Below are positions 33,601-45,103 of a DNA stretch of 64,000 nucleotides, piece after piece (within the stretch, counting starts at the first letter, position 1; each line of letters begins with the position of its first letter). Source of the DNA: Begonia masoniana (taxonomy: Eukaryota; Streptophyta; Magnoliopsida; Cucurbitales; Begoniaceae); assembly GCA_022432975.1 (NCBI GenBank), contig CM039514.1:9593519-9657518 (forward strand), written 5' to 3'. The notes beneath the pieces were generated by a model. The model did no database searches, was not told the origin of the DNA, and saw nothing but the letters and a program-made list of their open reading frames with translations. The position numbers and the translations under genes were made by a program.

Positions 33601-36549
33601 GAAGGCAATGAGCAAGAATTTTTTTCACAACAACAAGCGTCCTCCAATCTTCTCCATGATTCTTCATTTGATTTACAATCACCAACACCCTTTAGACTCA
33701 AATTCTTGAATTCATAAAATTTCAAAATCTCCTCGCAAGATTTGTAGGCATTTTTTTCACTTCATCAACTTATTGGTAAGAGTTTCGCCCAATCTCCAAT
33801 GTTTTGTTAGGGGATGGGTTGCCCTTTGATACTCTTTCCAATGCGACTCCATCTAAATATTAGTAGAGAAGAGAAAGACCTTGTTTATATCTCTTACATA
33901 TTCTTTCCAACATCTCCCCTTGACTAGGAGTCAATGAAGATTCATCACAAAGCTCCTCATATCATCCATCTACAATCTCCTACATATCTCTCGCACTAAG
34001 CAAAACCTTCATAGAAATTATTCAATTTTCAAAATTCTCTAAATGAAAAAATAAAACGGGTCATCTCTACAAGATAAAAAAACTGGAGTTCTATACTAAT
34101 TCTTTCAAATATAAGAAGATTTTTAGAAAAATAATAAAATGAGAATATTAAAATATTTTATTACATTGGCTCTTACCACTTGCCAAACTGCTAAACCTAC
34201 ACATATATGAATCAACATTTTTAAGATGACTTTTCATCAATGCATAAATTAATCAAAAGTCACATTCTTTGAATTATGTTTATTAAAAAAAAAAAAAAAA
34301 AACTGTGACTAAGAGAGCATGAAATCACATAAACTAAAATGTTATGTTTGATGAGAGTTCTAACAACGTATGAAAGGACAAAAGACAAATAATAAACAGT
34401 CGACATTTCATTTTTAATGAAACACTACTAACCCTGATCCTGTGACTCCTGATCTTTTGACGAAATTTAGCATTCCGAGATACAACACCGCCTGACTTTT
34501 GAAGTTTTACAACATCTACATTGGGCTTGTTTCGGAGAACATCTTTAAGCATGCTGTAAAGTTTTTCCTATACAAGGGGAAAGTAAGAAGGGCAATAAAT
34601 ATAAAAACACAGAAACATAAATAGTACATAATTATAAAACATATTGTTTATGAATATCTTAACATTGATTTAGGCATTAATGGTAATAGCATTTACCTGA
34701 CCCAGAACTAAGACCACATTGGCATTGAGCGAATCAATTGCATGTAAAAGCAACTGCAAAATCCTTATGTATAAATCTCTAAAAAGGAAAACTTAAATAG
34801 GAAATAGCACAAGTTTGCCAAACAGTATGAATACCTCATAGCCGAGACCTTCAATCCATCCCATAGTGTTAATCACCATGCCTGCAGCTCGAGATTCAGA
34901 GTTTCCAGCAAATTGTCTCTCCAGCATCTGGGCTAGCTCCTTCACAAGCACTTTGTACAAATCCACATTATTGCTGCAAAATCAACATTCAAATATAACA
35001 TTATTATCGATAATATTTTGTTTGGAGGAAAATGCTGGACATATTGCTTGCGTTATACGCTGACTGAATACAAGGTCCAGAAATTACGAGAGATGTAAAT
35101 GTTAATTTTGTCACCTGGGAGTAGCATGCCCATGGAAATAAACCAGGGGCATTTCAAGAGGAATTCCTTCTACTGCATCAATGGGCATCTCAATTGGAGT
35201 AGCAGCAATACATCCAGGTATTGTAATAGATCCCTGACCAATATCCAAATCAACAAAAGTAGGTTTCCACCCCTGTTTAGCAGCCCAGCTAACAAGCATC
35301 CTAGACAAGGTACTCTTTCCAGAATCTGTAGGTCCAACAACAATCACCCTCGGACCCTGAACAATGGCAGCGTAGAGGTATTCATATTATAAATCTTACT
35401 CGAACTGCTCGTTTTTTATCAGAAGCTTGTGATTTAGTTTTTGATGCAGCAAGTAGGAGAAAATAATTCTTAATTGTAGGTACCAGAAATAAAGCAGCTG
35501 ATTTAGCATACGGGCTGCAATAAGGGCCCGGTGCCACTATGTTAATAAAAAGTGGCTCCAATAAGGGGCCGGTGCCACTATGTTAATAAAAAGTGGCTCG
35601 GTGGTACTCATGAAATTATTACTACATTCAGAAAATAAAAATTATCATAATTGCAAGATTTCTCTAAATAGTAGAGGAAAAAACAGACCTTGAAGTAAAT
35701 TTACAACAAATTGAAAAAAACAAACAATGAATAAGGAGTGTATAAAACAAGAATTACTTGATTAGCATCAGAGTCATGGGAAGAAGATGCTTTTGCACGG
35801 ATTCTTCTTGCATCTAATACAGCATGGACATTCACATAACTAACCATGGGAGTCTGTGAATCAAGTCATCCCACATAAGAAAGGTTTTTCATCAACTCAA
35901 AAATATGCTTAAGAGTCAAGATGACCATCTGAATAGATGGGCTGAAGTTAAATAAAAAATAGGGCCGAAGCTCAACCTACTATGGCTCGAATAAATACCT
36001 CATCCGCAGTATACTCAGTTTCTGTGATACCATCCATTTCAACTGTGGCTCCATACCAAGAGAAGACCTAGCATAGAAAGATTACATAAATTCCGAACAA
36101 TACCCTAATCATCTTGTCGGTATTTTTCCACAAACAAACAATGCCTAAACCATATTGGGTAAGATGAATGCAAATTTAAAGAACAATTCAGCAACCTCGC
36201 CTCAATCGATGATAGAAAAAAAAAAGTAAATTTCAACCGGCAATTTCTTCTCTAATAACAGAAACTGAAATCGGAAAATGGAAGAAAAAAAATGTTCTTC
36301 GACAAAAACTAGCAAAAAATGAGGGAAAAAGCATACGGCGAACTTCATCCTGGGAGGGAAGGAAAGCCAAATTTCAGGGGGAAGCTCTGTACCAAATATC
36401 TCAGCGGTGCCATTGAGGAGTCGCAATAGGAGAGGCGCATCATTGCCAACTTCGATTCTGAGCTCACTCTCTCTCTCCAACTTGACCTGCCTGACAGAAG
36501 ACCCAGATACCGAGGCAGCTATGGCTGGCGCTGGACCGCCGAATGCCAT
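30613..36549 (-). CDS. CLP1: CLP1 / CLPS3-like polynucleotide 5'-hydroxyl-kinase family protein, mRNA 3'-end processing
   Basis: CLP1 is a nuclear subunit of the pre-mRNA cleavage and polyadenylation machinery (cleavage factor II with PCF11) and of tRNA splicing complexes. Ten exons join to about 439 codons: 36337-36549, 35999-36067, 35758-35853, 35115-35356, 34835-34973, 34697-34753, 34433-34567, 31235-31470, 30789-30833, 30613-30700. The N-terminal domain starts [10 protein letters not shown] and has ESELRIEVG and [18 protein letters not shown]. The P-loop kinase domain has Walker A GPTDSGKS (134-141) and [10 protein letters not shown]. The C-terminal domain follows in exons 8-10 and ends GTLTWLET. 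All joins keep phase and obey GT-AG. Length is close to Arabidopsis CLPS3. Intron 7 (2962 bp) is swollen by a copia relic. The start is the only conserved Met and lies 411 bp from the divergent gene at 36961. Confidence 0.95.
31860..34040 (-). mobile_element. Decayed copia element inside CLP1 intron 7
   Basis: Minus-strand translations show, from right to left, copia Gag-like [16 protein letters not shown] (near 33930), integrase-like [14 protein letters not shown] (near 33550), the RT box [11 protein letters not shown] (near 32740, normally LYVDDLIFTGN) and an RNase H-like block ending FKCLIGSLR (near 32450). Stops and frameshifts are frequent. LTR borders and TSD were not found, so the limits are approximate. 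It has the same orientation as CLP1. The gene's splice sites are intact on both sides. Confidence 0.7.
35517..35602. repeat. 43-bp tandem duplication in CLP1 intron 3
   Basis: GGTGCCACTATGTTAATAAA followed by AAGTGGCTC is present twice in direct tandem. It is intronic and does not touch splice sites. Confidence 0.85.
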
Positions 36550-36960
36550 TTTCGCGCACCAAGAAGCAAATTTGGAGGAAATCGTGAGTAAAAGAAAAGG
36601 ATGAGTGACAGAAGAAAGAGGGGTTTAGGGTTTCTTCAGTTGTTTCCCGCGTTCACTTTGGCCACAACGTCCATTACATGACTGATGAGACACTATCTTT
36701 AATGTCAAAAAACTTCACTTCTTGAAATTAAATTTTTTCTCCAAATCTGGTGGCCATGGGCCATAGCTATTGGCTACTCTGATTTTCTATTTAAACGTTG
36801 ATTTCCTTTTCTTTAATTACGATTTCGATAATCGTCGATGTCCATGAAATAATTGATGGCATTAAAAATTCAATTTCCGCCATCAGAGGAAATTTCCGAG
36901 AACTTTCCTTTACATTAAAGTCGTTTACTTTATCATAGCTCAAACCTCATCGTCCCCCAA
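36550..36960. promoter_or_regulatory. Shared divergent promoter region, CLP1 and four-TM gene
   Basis: 411 bp separate the CLP1 start codon (minus) from the first ATG of the plus-strand gene. No other gene is present, so both promoters must lie here or inside transcribed parts. No strong TATA box stands out on either side. Both genes look like housekeeping-type promoters, but this is inference. Confidence 0.5.
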
Positions 36961-37659
36961 ATGGACGAACGAATCCACCAAGAACCTCCATTAACAATTT
37001 CCAAGAACTTGCCTTTCACACCCACCTATAAGCACACTTCCCCCACAATCCAAACTCCATTCAATTTCCATTCTGCAGAGGGGATAGCGAGGCGGAGAAT
37101 GTCGAAAAATACCCACGCAGAGAAACCAAGTTCTACTCCTTGTGCTGGCGAAACCTGCAATTCCAGGCGCAAAACGCAGAAAATGATGCCATTTTTCACT
37201 TATCTAATTCTCACGGGAAGCACCATGAGCAGCGCCTACAGTGCTTTTACAAGCAAAAACCCGTCGCTGGCAGCGTTCGTTGTGTCCCTTTATTTGAGTT
37301 ATATCGCCATGATTTGGTCTGTCTCGGCCTTGAACAGGCTGCCAGAGGAGGAAGAAAATGTTAAGAAAAGCCTGCTCAAGATCGCCGTTTGGGTTCTTGC
37401 TTCTGGAATTTTGTTTAGTTTCTCTTACCAGTTTTCCAAGTTTATGAACGTGGCCGCGACGGCCTTTGCGTTTGGGATAGCCGGGGCGACCAGCTCTTGC
37501 ATATTCTACTTCTACTTCCTCAACGAAAGCCAAATTGGTAGGAAGATTTCAAGCAGAATTGATAAAGCGCGGATGTTCCAGAGCTCACGTTCCCAGGAGA
37601 CGGTCGCTGATGACGGCGAGACACGCAAGCTTCTCCATTCTGCCCCACAACATGTGTGA
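36961..37659 (+). CDS. Unrecognised four-helix membrane protein, intronless
   Basis: I do not recognise the family. The single frame encodes 232 residues. An N-terminal polar region (1-75) precedes four hydrophobic segments at about 76-96 (MMPFFTYLILTGSTMSSAYS), 102-122, 138-156 and 162-187. An acidic cluster PEEEEN lies between helices 2 and 3. A basic/polar tail follows (RKISSRIDKARMFQSSR). A second in-frame Met at 37099 (MSKNTHAEKP) would drop 46 residues of low-complexity N terminus and is a plausible alternative start. Codon structure, length and an undisturbed frame support a real gene. It is divergent from CLP1. A copia LTR begins four bases after the TGA, so the native 3' UTR is separated from the coding region. 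Confidence 0.75.
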   Translation: MDERIHQEPPLTISKNLPFTPTYKHTSPTIQTPFNFHSAEGIARRRMSKNTHAEKPSSTPCAGETCNSRRKTQKMMPFFTYLILTGSTMSSAYSAFTSKNPSLAAFVVSLYLSYIAMIWSVSALNRLPEEEENVKKSLLKIAVWVLASGILFSFSYQFSKFMNVAATAFAFGIAGATSSCIFYFYFLNESQIGRKISSRIDKARMFQSSRSQETVADDGETRKLLHSAPQHV

Positions 37660-37663
37660 TTTA

Positions 37664-38041
37664 TGTTAGAAATAATGCAGAATTTAGTAAGTATGGTTTT
37701 TACTTACTCGTCTAGAGTTTACCAAATCAAAGATCATCAATAATCTGTCATATTATGGGTAGTTAGATTGTGTTTGAGGTTTATTAGGAGTCTGATTTCA
37801 TGTTTCTTGGTGAACTAGTGGCAACGTGAATGTGGCAGAATCTGTTGCATTTGATTTGTATAAATTTTTCAGTTTGGATAGTGAATGAAAGAGAGATGAA
37901 CATCTTTCAATCATTTGACTCTTGCCCTCAACGTGTTTGTTAAAAGTCCTGTGTGAAAGTTCCTCTTTGCGGTTGATTACCTTTCTTGATTTTGCAGTCT
38001 AAGAGAGAAGTTATCTGTTTAAACAGGTTATAAACCTAACA
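37664..38041 (+). mobile_element. Copia 5' LTR directly after the four-TM gene
   Basis: A 378-bp LTR has perfect inverted termini TGTTAG...CTAACA, followed at 38042 by TCTAGTATCAGAGTCAC, a diverged tRNA-Met primer site. Gag coding follows. No 3' LTR was found nearby, so the element is 3'-truncated and its TSD cannot be tested. Confidence 0.8.
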
Positions 38042-38059
38042 TCTAGTATCAGAGTCACT

Positions 38060-38990
38060 ACTCAGGTCTGTGAAGAATTTTTTTTCAGTGATGGCCAAAT
38101 GGAGTGAGCATCTCACAACCAACCATTCCAATTTTTCAATGCTGCAAATATAATGTTTGGAGCACAAAAATGAAAACTCTCTTCATCTCTCAAGATTTAT
38201 GGGAGTTGATAGAGAATGGCTACAATGAAGAAGAGGTAGTAATTGAAGTATTGAAAAATTTGTGAAAGAAATATGTCAAAGCACTTTTCTTCATTCAACA
38301 AGCAGTGGATAATGCTATTTTTTCTTCTCGAATTTCAATGGCAACTAAAGCAAAGGAAGCATGGGATGCACTCAAAAATGGGTATCATGTCACAACAAAG
38401 GGGCTTACAGTCAAACTTTAAACACTCAACCGACCGTTTAAAGTTTTTTGCATGAAAGAAAGGGAGTCAATACATGATTGTTCCAACAATCTTATGGGCA
38501 TTGTTAATCAAATGAGGGAGTACGGTGAGCAGATATCAGATCAAAAGGTTGTAGAAAAAATTTTGCAAAATTTGACTTGCGAATATGAGTCAGCAGTGTT
38601 TGCCATAAAAGAATCAAAAGACTTGAGTGTCTTAACCGTTGATGAACTATTTGGCTCTTTGCAATCTTATGAAGAAAGGCACAAAAGCTATGAGAAGAAC
38701 TCCACCGAGAAGGCATTTCAGGCTAAACTAAAAACTTTCCAACAATACCAAAGATGTGCATGATCGCCGCAGCAACAATAACAATCGTGGAGGTTATTCC
38801 TTCTGAGAGAAAAGAGGAGGTAGAGGAAATAGAGGGGGTGACCGTTCGAGTGATAGAAATCAGCACTCAAGTGGCAAAAGTGAAACTCAAACTCGTAAGT
38901 TTAAATGTTTGTAATAAACCTGGCTATATAGAAAAATTTTGTCGTGTGAAAGAAAAAGATTAAAAGCAAGCTAACTTCGTTGAAGAATAA
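38060..38990 (+). pseudogene. Copia gag relic
   Basis: Translations in shifting frames give a typical UBN2/copia Gag. They include KERESIHDCSNNLMGIVNQM, REYGEQISDQKVVEKILQNL, ESKDLSVLTVDELFGSLQSY and EERHKSYEK (38452-38720), then a damaged zinc knuckle VCNKPGYIEKFCRVKE near 38908. Several stops (for example at 38262-38264 and 38418-38420) inactivate it. No protease or pol follows. Confidence 0.85.
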
Positions 38991-40409
38991 GATTAAAATG
39001 AATCCAAAAATCTATTTCTTGTTTGCTATTCTGCTTCATGAGATTGAGTGACTAAGTAAGAAAGTTATACCTAGGGGTCTTTGAAGTAAGTAACTAATTC
39101 AGTAAGAAAGTTATACGTAATGCATTCTGGTTAAAACCAAGTTCTTATCTTTATTTCAAAAACGTGATTTACCTTTCAAAACTATGCATTGATTAAATAA
39201 AAGAATAATTGAAAACACGTTTTCTTTCTTTTATTTAAAACTCGGCTCCACGAGCCTTTTGTGAGGTATTTACAAAATCCTTCACATACATAGGTGACTA
39301 TACAATCAAAATACTCTCATAGTTTTTCGTAGAAAATATCCTAGTGAAAAATGAGTGTCGCACAAGAACCACTTCGGCACACCTAAAAGAAAGAATGTGA
39401 TCCGAGGAACAACAACGTCTCATGAGCCAGAAAGTAAATGGGATGGCGATCCAGAGATCCAACCCATCACTCAAGCGGTCAGTGACCAATAGCCAACAAC
39501 GACACAAACTCGCACAAGAATTCACTCTGATCAGGTTTAGGGGTTATCGAACCCAGAGCGTGTCATCACCGCTCTGTCACCCTTGTGTATACGTGCAAAC
39601 AAAACCGCCTTCACGCAGTAGAAGGAGTATGGGATGGTCTCGTGATGCTTTGGCGCCAAACAACCCAAAGCATCAAGAGGATTAATCATTTCTCTGTATC
39701 CACGGCAAAATCATCAACATATATGCTAAAATAAACGTGAGTGAAAACCATACATACATATACGTACAAAAGTCAATGTGCTGACGACAAAGCTCCGTCA
39801 TAATTTTACAAGTTGTCACCACCAAAATACATTTCTTTAAGAAAACCATGCAATGCTAATGCAAAAAATCATAAAACTCTTATCTCGACGACGGTTCCTT
39901 CGCTTCCCCATAGAAGCTGCAGCCTCAGGGATCAGCTCTAACTTGATGAAATCGTCTGAGAAATCAATGAGAAATACTGACGTTAAAAACCAGAAAATAA
40001 GAGGTAGAAAAAAAAACTGTCAAAAAATGGGTCCCGAGCACGTCCGGATCAGCTCGGCCGACCTGTCACAACAGATCGAGCCCGGGGCCTGGGCTGCGGC
40101 CCGGCCAAAAGGCCAAATCGCAGTCCTCCACTGAATCTTTTCCTCCCAAAACGCTCATAACATTGTTCCAAGTACAACCGTACCAAAAATTCAGAGTAAA
40201 ACAAGATTTTTTGGTTACAAAAATCAAACGTTTATCGTCAAAATTTTTTTATTAAAAATTGACTAACCTTTAAAACTCTCTTCACTAATGTTGTAGATCT
40301 CTTCAAGACGAATGCTTTGACTCCAAAAACATGTCGTTCGGAGGCCAATCTCTCTCTCTCTCTCTCTGTGGGAGCCAAGGGAAAAGAATAGCGAGAAGAG
40401 GGTAGTAAC
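38991..40409. other. No recognisable gene; unknown repeat
   Basis: 39235-39700 is richer in GC and has an 87-codon plus frame (39422-39685) and a 75-codon minus frame. Neither shows a known motif. GTAAGAAAGTTATAC is duplicated near 39056 and 39102. A (TC)n tract is at 40350-40368, directly beside the plastid insert. I see no further features. Confidence 0.4.
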
Positions 40410-40731
40410 CTCTTCGAATTCTACTAATTCACCTGCCTCATCATGACCATAAATACGAGCAATGCCACCGTCTACTTGAAGTACGGTACCGATATTCACA
40501 ATTTTGACTTTTTTATTATATTGCTCAATACGTTCACGTATAATATTACTAATTTCATCTGCTTGAATAGTTACCATGAGTCTTTCTTACTTCTTTTTTT
40601 TTTGAAGAAAAATAATGCTTACGGAAAATAGACTAATCAGTTATTTCTTTCTCTTTCATTGTCCCAAACATACCAATATTAGTAATAATGGTACGTAAAT
40701 GTAACTCATTATTCAAACAACTATTCAGAGT
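40410..40731 (-). pseudogene. atpA: Plastid DNA insert: atpF 3' end and atpA 5' end
   Basis: On the minus strand the end of atpF ([15 protein letters not shown]...[13 protein letters not shown], 40633-40731) is followed, after a 55-bp spacer, by the start of atpA ([20 protein letters not shown] at 40518-40577, then [14 protein letters not shown] and AGELVEFEE to 40410). This is the gene order and spacing of chloroplast DNA. Small changes (an extra KE in AtpF, two residues lost before AGEL in AtpA) and the loss of coding after residue 56 show a nuclear plastid insertion (NUPT), not a working gene. Confidence 0.9.
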
Positions 40732-41109
40732 ATTTTCTTTTAATAAAAATATTTTTATTTTAATAATAAATTTAATTATTGTATTATATAATATTATGTT
40801 AATTAATAAAAATATAATATAATAAAACCTATACACAACTATACCTTATTTTAAACTGCAACGAAACCTGATTCTAACACTCATACAGGATCCGACATGT
40901 CGAGTGATTCCTCGCACATTAAAAAATTCTACTTGGTAATGTCCAATTTTCTAATTTTAACTGATTGACTAAAAACGTACACGTGCAATAAAATGATAAA
41001 AATGGGTTAAACCCTCGACACGTCATCAGTCAACAACGCAAAAAAATTATCCATAAATTAATATCTTCAAAATTCTCAGTTTTTACACGTGATAAGAATA
41101 AATCGAAGA

Positions 41110-41225
41110 ATATAGCATGAATCAAAATCTAGGCAAGGCAAGAAATGCTTCTTTTGCAACAAAGAATGACACTTCCTGAAGGATCGCCATGAACTCAAGC
41201 GAAGGATGATCGAGAAGAATACCGA
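41110..41225 (+). pseudogene. Copia Gag zinc-knuckle segment
   Basis: Translation gives KSRQGKKCFFCNKE*HFLKD and then ELKRRMIEKNT, a CCHC knuckle with a stop inside and the last Cys changed to Arg. It joins across the ACCGA duplication to SDAFVVLYGFDSSDVLVASS at 43479, as expected for copia Gag-Pol. Confidence 0.75.
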
Positions 41226-43473
41226 TGTAACACCCGATTTTACGGGATTTTTATTATTCCAATGTAAAATGGCATTTCTGTAAATATGTCAAATTAAGTC
41301 CGTTTTGCAAACGGAAAGTTTTAATGGAGCCCCGGTAATAAATTGAAATTTATGGTGAAATATGAAAATTTGGAGAAAACGAATCGTTGGCTAAAGGACG
41401 AAACAAATATAAATCAAAGAAAGGGCAAAATAGTCATTTCGATTGGTAAAATGTTATTAAAATACCACAAATCTCTCTCTCCCTCGACACTTAACATTTT
41501 TTCCCAAAGATTTTCTCCTCCCAGGCGATTTCCTTCTCCCTAGCGCGACCCTCCTCTCCGGCGACTCAAGCTTTCCTCCGATCGACTTTTGTTCTTCACG
41601 TTTCTTCTCCATCTTTGCTCCCTAGGTAAGGCTCTAAGCTTTTGGGACGTTATATTTTCGATTTCTAGAGTTTTACGGTTAGGGTTTCGTTTAGGGTTTT
41701 GTTAGAAACGTGAACTAAGGTCGAAAATCGATAGGTTATCGTGTTTATGATTCTAATAGGCGTATTTATGGTGATTTGTGGGAGTTAGTTGGAATTAATG
41801 AGGGTTGTTGAGGTTTTAGGTGGTTGGAGGTTTTAAAAACCCCATTAATGGAGGTTTAGAAATTCATGAGCGCGAATTGCTCGATAAAATGCCTCAACGA
41901 GTTAAATTAGAGTTTTAGGAGATTTCTTTAGTTAAGGTTTCGTTAGTTTGGAAGTTTAACGGTTTAAACTCGTTTTGACGACGATTGTTGTGAATTGCCC
42001 TAAGTGAACAACGCTCGTGGACGGAGCTTGAATTGCAACGGACGCGAGGTAAGTCTTTGTGATTTGTTTGGCCGATTAGCCTACACCATAAGATATGTTG
42101 ATTGAGGAAATTGAAGATGTAAAATACGTTGGGTAAATAGGTTGGGTAGTTAGTATTAGTTTTGGTTAAGTTGTTGATTGTTTAAGTTTATTGTTTGTAC
42201 GTCTCGATTTCGTTTATGGCATAGCACATGTTCACGCATCATTGTTTTTGAACGGCATGAAAAAGGGATTTCTATGCATATTTTCATGAAAAAGAAAAGG
42301 TAAAAAGTATTTAATGATGGTCACGTCGGCGGCAGTGGTTCAGACATGGCTGTCAGACGAAGCATGTTTCCCCCCCAGTTAGATACAAGGGGCTATCCAA
42401 TCGTCGGATGTGCCGCTTCTATCTAGCGAGAGTGAAGCTCCGGTGACATAAATGAAATGAAATGAAGAGCGAAAAGGTAGAATGCATGTTTTACGAACCG
42501 CATACGCATAGCATTCACGTAGACTTACTGAGCCTCTAGCTCACATTTTAATTCAATGGTGTAGGTGATTTTGAGACAAGTGAGGACGACGTTCCTCTGC
42601 CCGAAGTATGAGCGCGTTGATGAAGGATGACCTGTGGGAGTGTGCTAGCGCAGTCGACGCTATTTTGACCCGTGGGGATGTAAGTAACTGTTTTTGGGGA
42701 ACTTGATAGATAGAGATGTAGGAAATATGTATAGTGGAACCATATTAGGATGTTTGGTGTCTGGATAGAAAATGTATAGTATTTTGTTGTATTTTTTATA
42801 ATTTCAAACAGAGGGAAAACGTTCAGTTTTTAAACGGATCCACGCAGTTCGATTTTATGAAATTTGGTTATGTTTTAAATGTGTTTTGAAACGATTTTTG
42901 GGTGAGTGTGAATTGTATGTGGATAGTAGGGTTGTTGTGTTGAAGTGTTTTTATCAAAAGTAATTAGAAGTGATGAAATGGTGAAGTGTTTAAGTACGGT
43001 GTGCAGGGCAATTGAAGGAGAAAGAAAAGGGAAGGGAAGAGAAGGGAGGCAACTCTCTGGATAAAAATCCAGAGAGCTTGCCGATCGATCGCCAGTGAGG
43101 GCGATCGATCGGCCCTCTTTGGTCACGCTCTGGAAGAAATTCTAGAGCGTGTGCCGATCGATCGCCCACAGGGGCGATTGATCGGTTGGTGATCGATCGC
43201 AGGGGCGATCGATCGCCGATATGTGGGGCGATCGATCGCCCCCATAATTTTTAACACAGTCGATCAATCGACACATGCTTTTATGGGTAGAATGCTCTTT
43301 CTGCCCTCGGTTCTGCTTGACCTATTCCTCTTCTGTTTTTAATGGTTCATTTAAATGGTTTTTAAATATATTTCAATGATTTATACTTTGAATTAACGAA
43401 AAGAGGTTCACTTGAAAATGTTTAAAAAGAAAAATTTTATGGGAAATTAAGGGTACAGATAAGGGTCGCTACA
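41226..43473 (+). mobile_element. Solo LTR 'A', Ty3/gypsy type, TSD ACCGA
   Basis: A 2248-bp LTR from TGTAACACCCG to GGGTCGCTACA with a perfect TSD ACCGA (41221-41225 and 43474-43478), inserted in copia gag. It is related to solo LTR 'B' (45602-48023) by shared blocks (AAATATGTCAAAT, CGGAAAGTTTTAAT, GGCCGATTRGCCTACACC, GACCCGTGGGG). It contains the donor/acceptor pair 42049/42564 with an acidic mini-ORF behind the acceptor, a CTCTCTGG...CCAGAGAG hairpin (43053-43076) and a CGATCGATCG cluster (43080-43272). Confidence 0.9.
43080..43272. repeat. CGATCGATCG palindrome cluster in solo LTR A
   Basis: Six to seven copies of CGATCGATCG-type palindromes occur in paired units such as CCGATCGATCGCC-AGTGAGG-GCGATCGATCGGCC. 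Two contain single changes (GCGATTGATCGG, CGATCAATCG). Confidence 0.9.
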
Positions 43474-43478
43474 ACCGA

Positions 43479-45103
43479 GACTAGCGATGCCTTTGTGGTC
43501 TTGTACGGTTTTGACTCTTCAGACGTTTTGGTTGCATCATCGAAGGATTTCGATGATCAATGGGTTCTTGATTTGAAGTTTTTTTTAATATGACTCCAAG
43601 GAAGAAGCGACTTCAAGATTTCCAGCCATGTAAAAATGGAGAGGTACTACTCGGTACCAACAAATCATGTACCATACACGGCACTAGTTCAGTGCAAATT
43701 ATGATATTCAATGGATGCATTCGGAAAATCCAAAACGTGAGGTATGTTCCTCAGCTTAAACGTAACATTTTATCAATTAGCATGTTAAATGATTTTGGGT
43801 GTATGGTGAAAATTGAAAAACGATGCATGAAAATCATTAGGGTCGATGGTTGTGATGAAGGAGGTTCAGAGAAATGGTTTATATTATCTGAACAGTAAGA
43901 CTATTTTTAGCAGGTCTGTAAATATTGCTGATAATATGAAAGAAAAAAACTCAGTTGTGACATTTGAGGCTCATACATCCTAGTGAATGCGGACTTCATG
44001 AATTATCAAAATAGAAGCTATTGGGTGATGCTGCAACATCACGGTTTGAGTTTTGTGAGAATTGTGTTTTTGGAAAGTATAGCAGAGTGAAGTTTACATC
44101 TGCTATGCATAAATCAAAAGCAGTGTTGGATTATGTTCACTCTGGTTTATGGGGACAAGCTAGGGTTGCTTCAAAGGAAGAAACACATTATTTCATGTCC
44201 ATCATTGATTACTATTAACAGAGGCTTTAGATGTACTGTCTGAAGACGAAGGATTAGGTATTTGATATATTCATAATCTGAAAAAAGATGGTGGAAACTC
44301 ATACCAATCGGAGGGTGAAGAAGTTGAGAACTGATAATGACTTGGAGTATTGCTCTTTAGAATTTGATGCTTATTATAAAAAAAGAAGGCATCATGAGAC
44401 ATCAGATTGTTAGGCACACTTCGCAATAGAATGACATGGCCGAGAGGATGAATTGAACGATCTTAGAGAGGGTAAGATATATTCTCTTTACATCGGGTTT
44501 ACCCCAAGTTATTTTGGGTAGAAGCTATCAAAACCACGGGATATCTTATTAATCTATGTTCTTCCACAACATTGGGGTTCAAAACATCGTATGAGTTATA
44601 ACATGACAATCAACAAACTATGAGGGGCTGAAGGTATTTCGGTGCGTGGCTTATGCACACATAAAACAAAAGAAACTGAAGTCTCGAGCCAAGAAATGTG
44701 ACAGACAGTGTGAAAGGGTACAAGTTGTGATGTATCGAACACGGTGAGTAGAAAATAATTCTTAGTCGTGATGTGACATTTAATAAGAAGGAACTATCAT
44801 GCAAATTACAGTCGGCTCCAGAGACAAAAGTCGGGCCGAGTGAAACTATAAAAATTGTGCTTTAAGAGGAGCTGGATGAATTTAACTTTGGAGATATGTC
44901 TCAGGTAAATGATCAACATACTGAGCAAGTTGCTTATGGGTCAGAAAGTTTAGTGGAAGAATGAGGAAGGATGGATAATCAACTCACACAGAACAAGACT
45001 AAACAAGTGATGAAACCGACTCAACGTCTCAGTTATGCGGATGTCGTTGCATATGCCCATATGGTTTCGACTGATCTTGAGAAAGGGGAACCCGTGACTT
45101 ACA
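43479..45103 (+). pseudogene. Copia protease, gag-pre-integrase and integrase relic
   Basis: Recognisable blocks are WVLDL (damaged protease site), MTPRKKRLQDFQPCKNGEVL, NVRYVPQLKRNILSISMLND (43590-43898), FCENCVFGKYSRVKF and LWGQARVASKEETHYFMSII (44021-44218), and KKLRTDNDLEYCS (near 44320). Many stops and frame changes occur. The region ends at GTAAG (45104-45108), the TSD of the Tekay-type element. Confidence 0.85.

Noticed and set aside
39422..39685. 87-codon plus-strand ORF
   Set aside because: No motif, no upstream promoter features and it lies in an unassigned repeat-like segment. Evidence is too weak for a gene.
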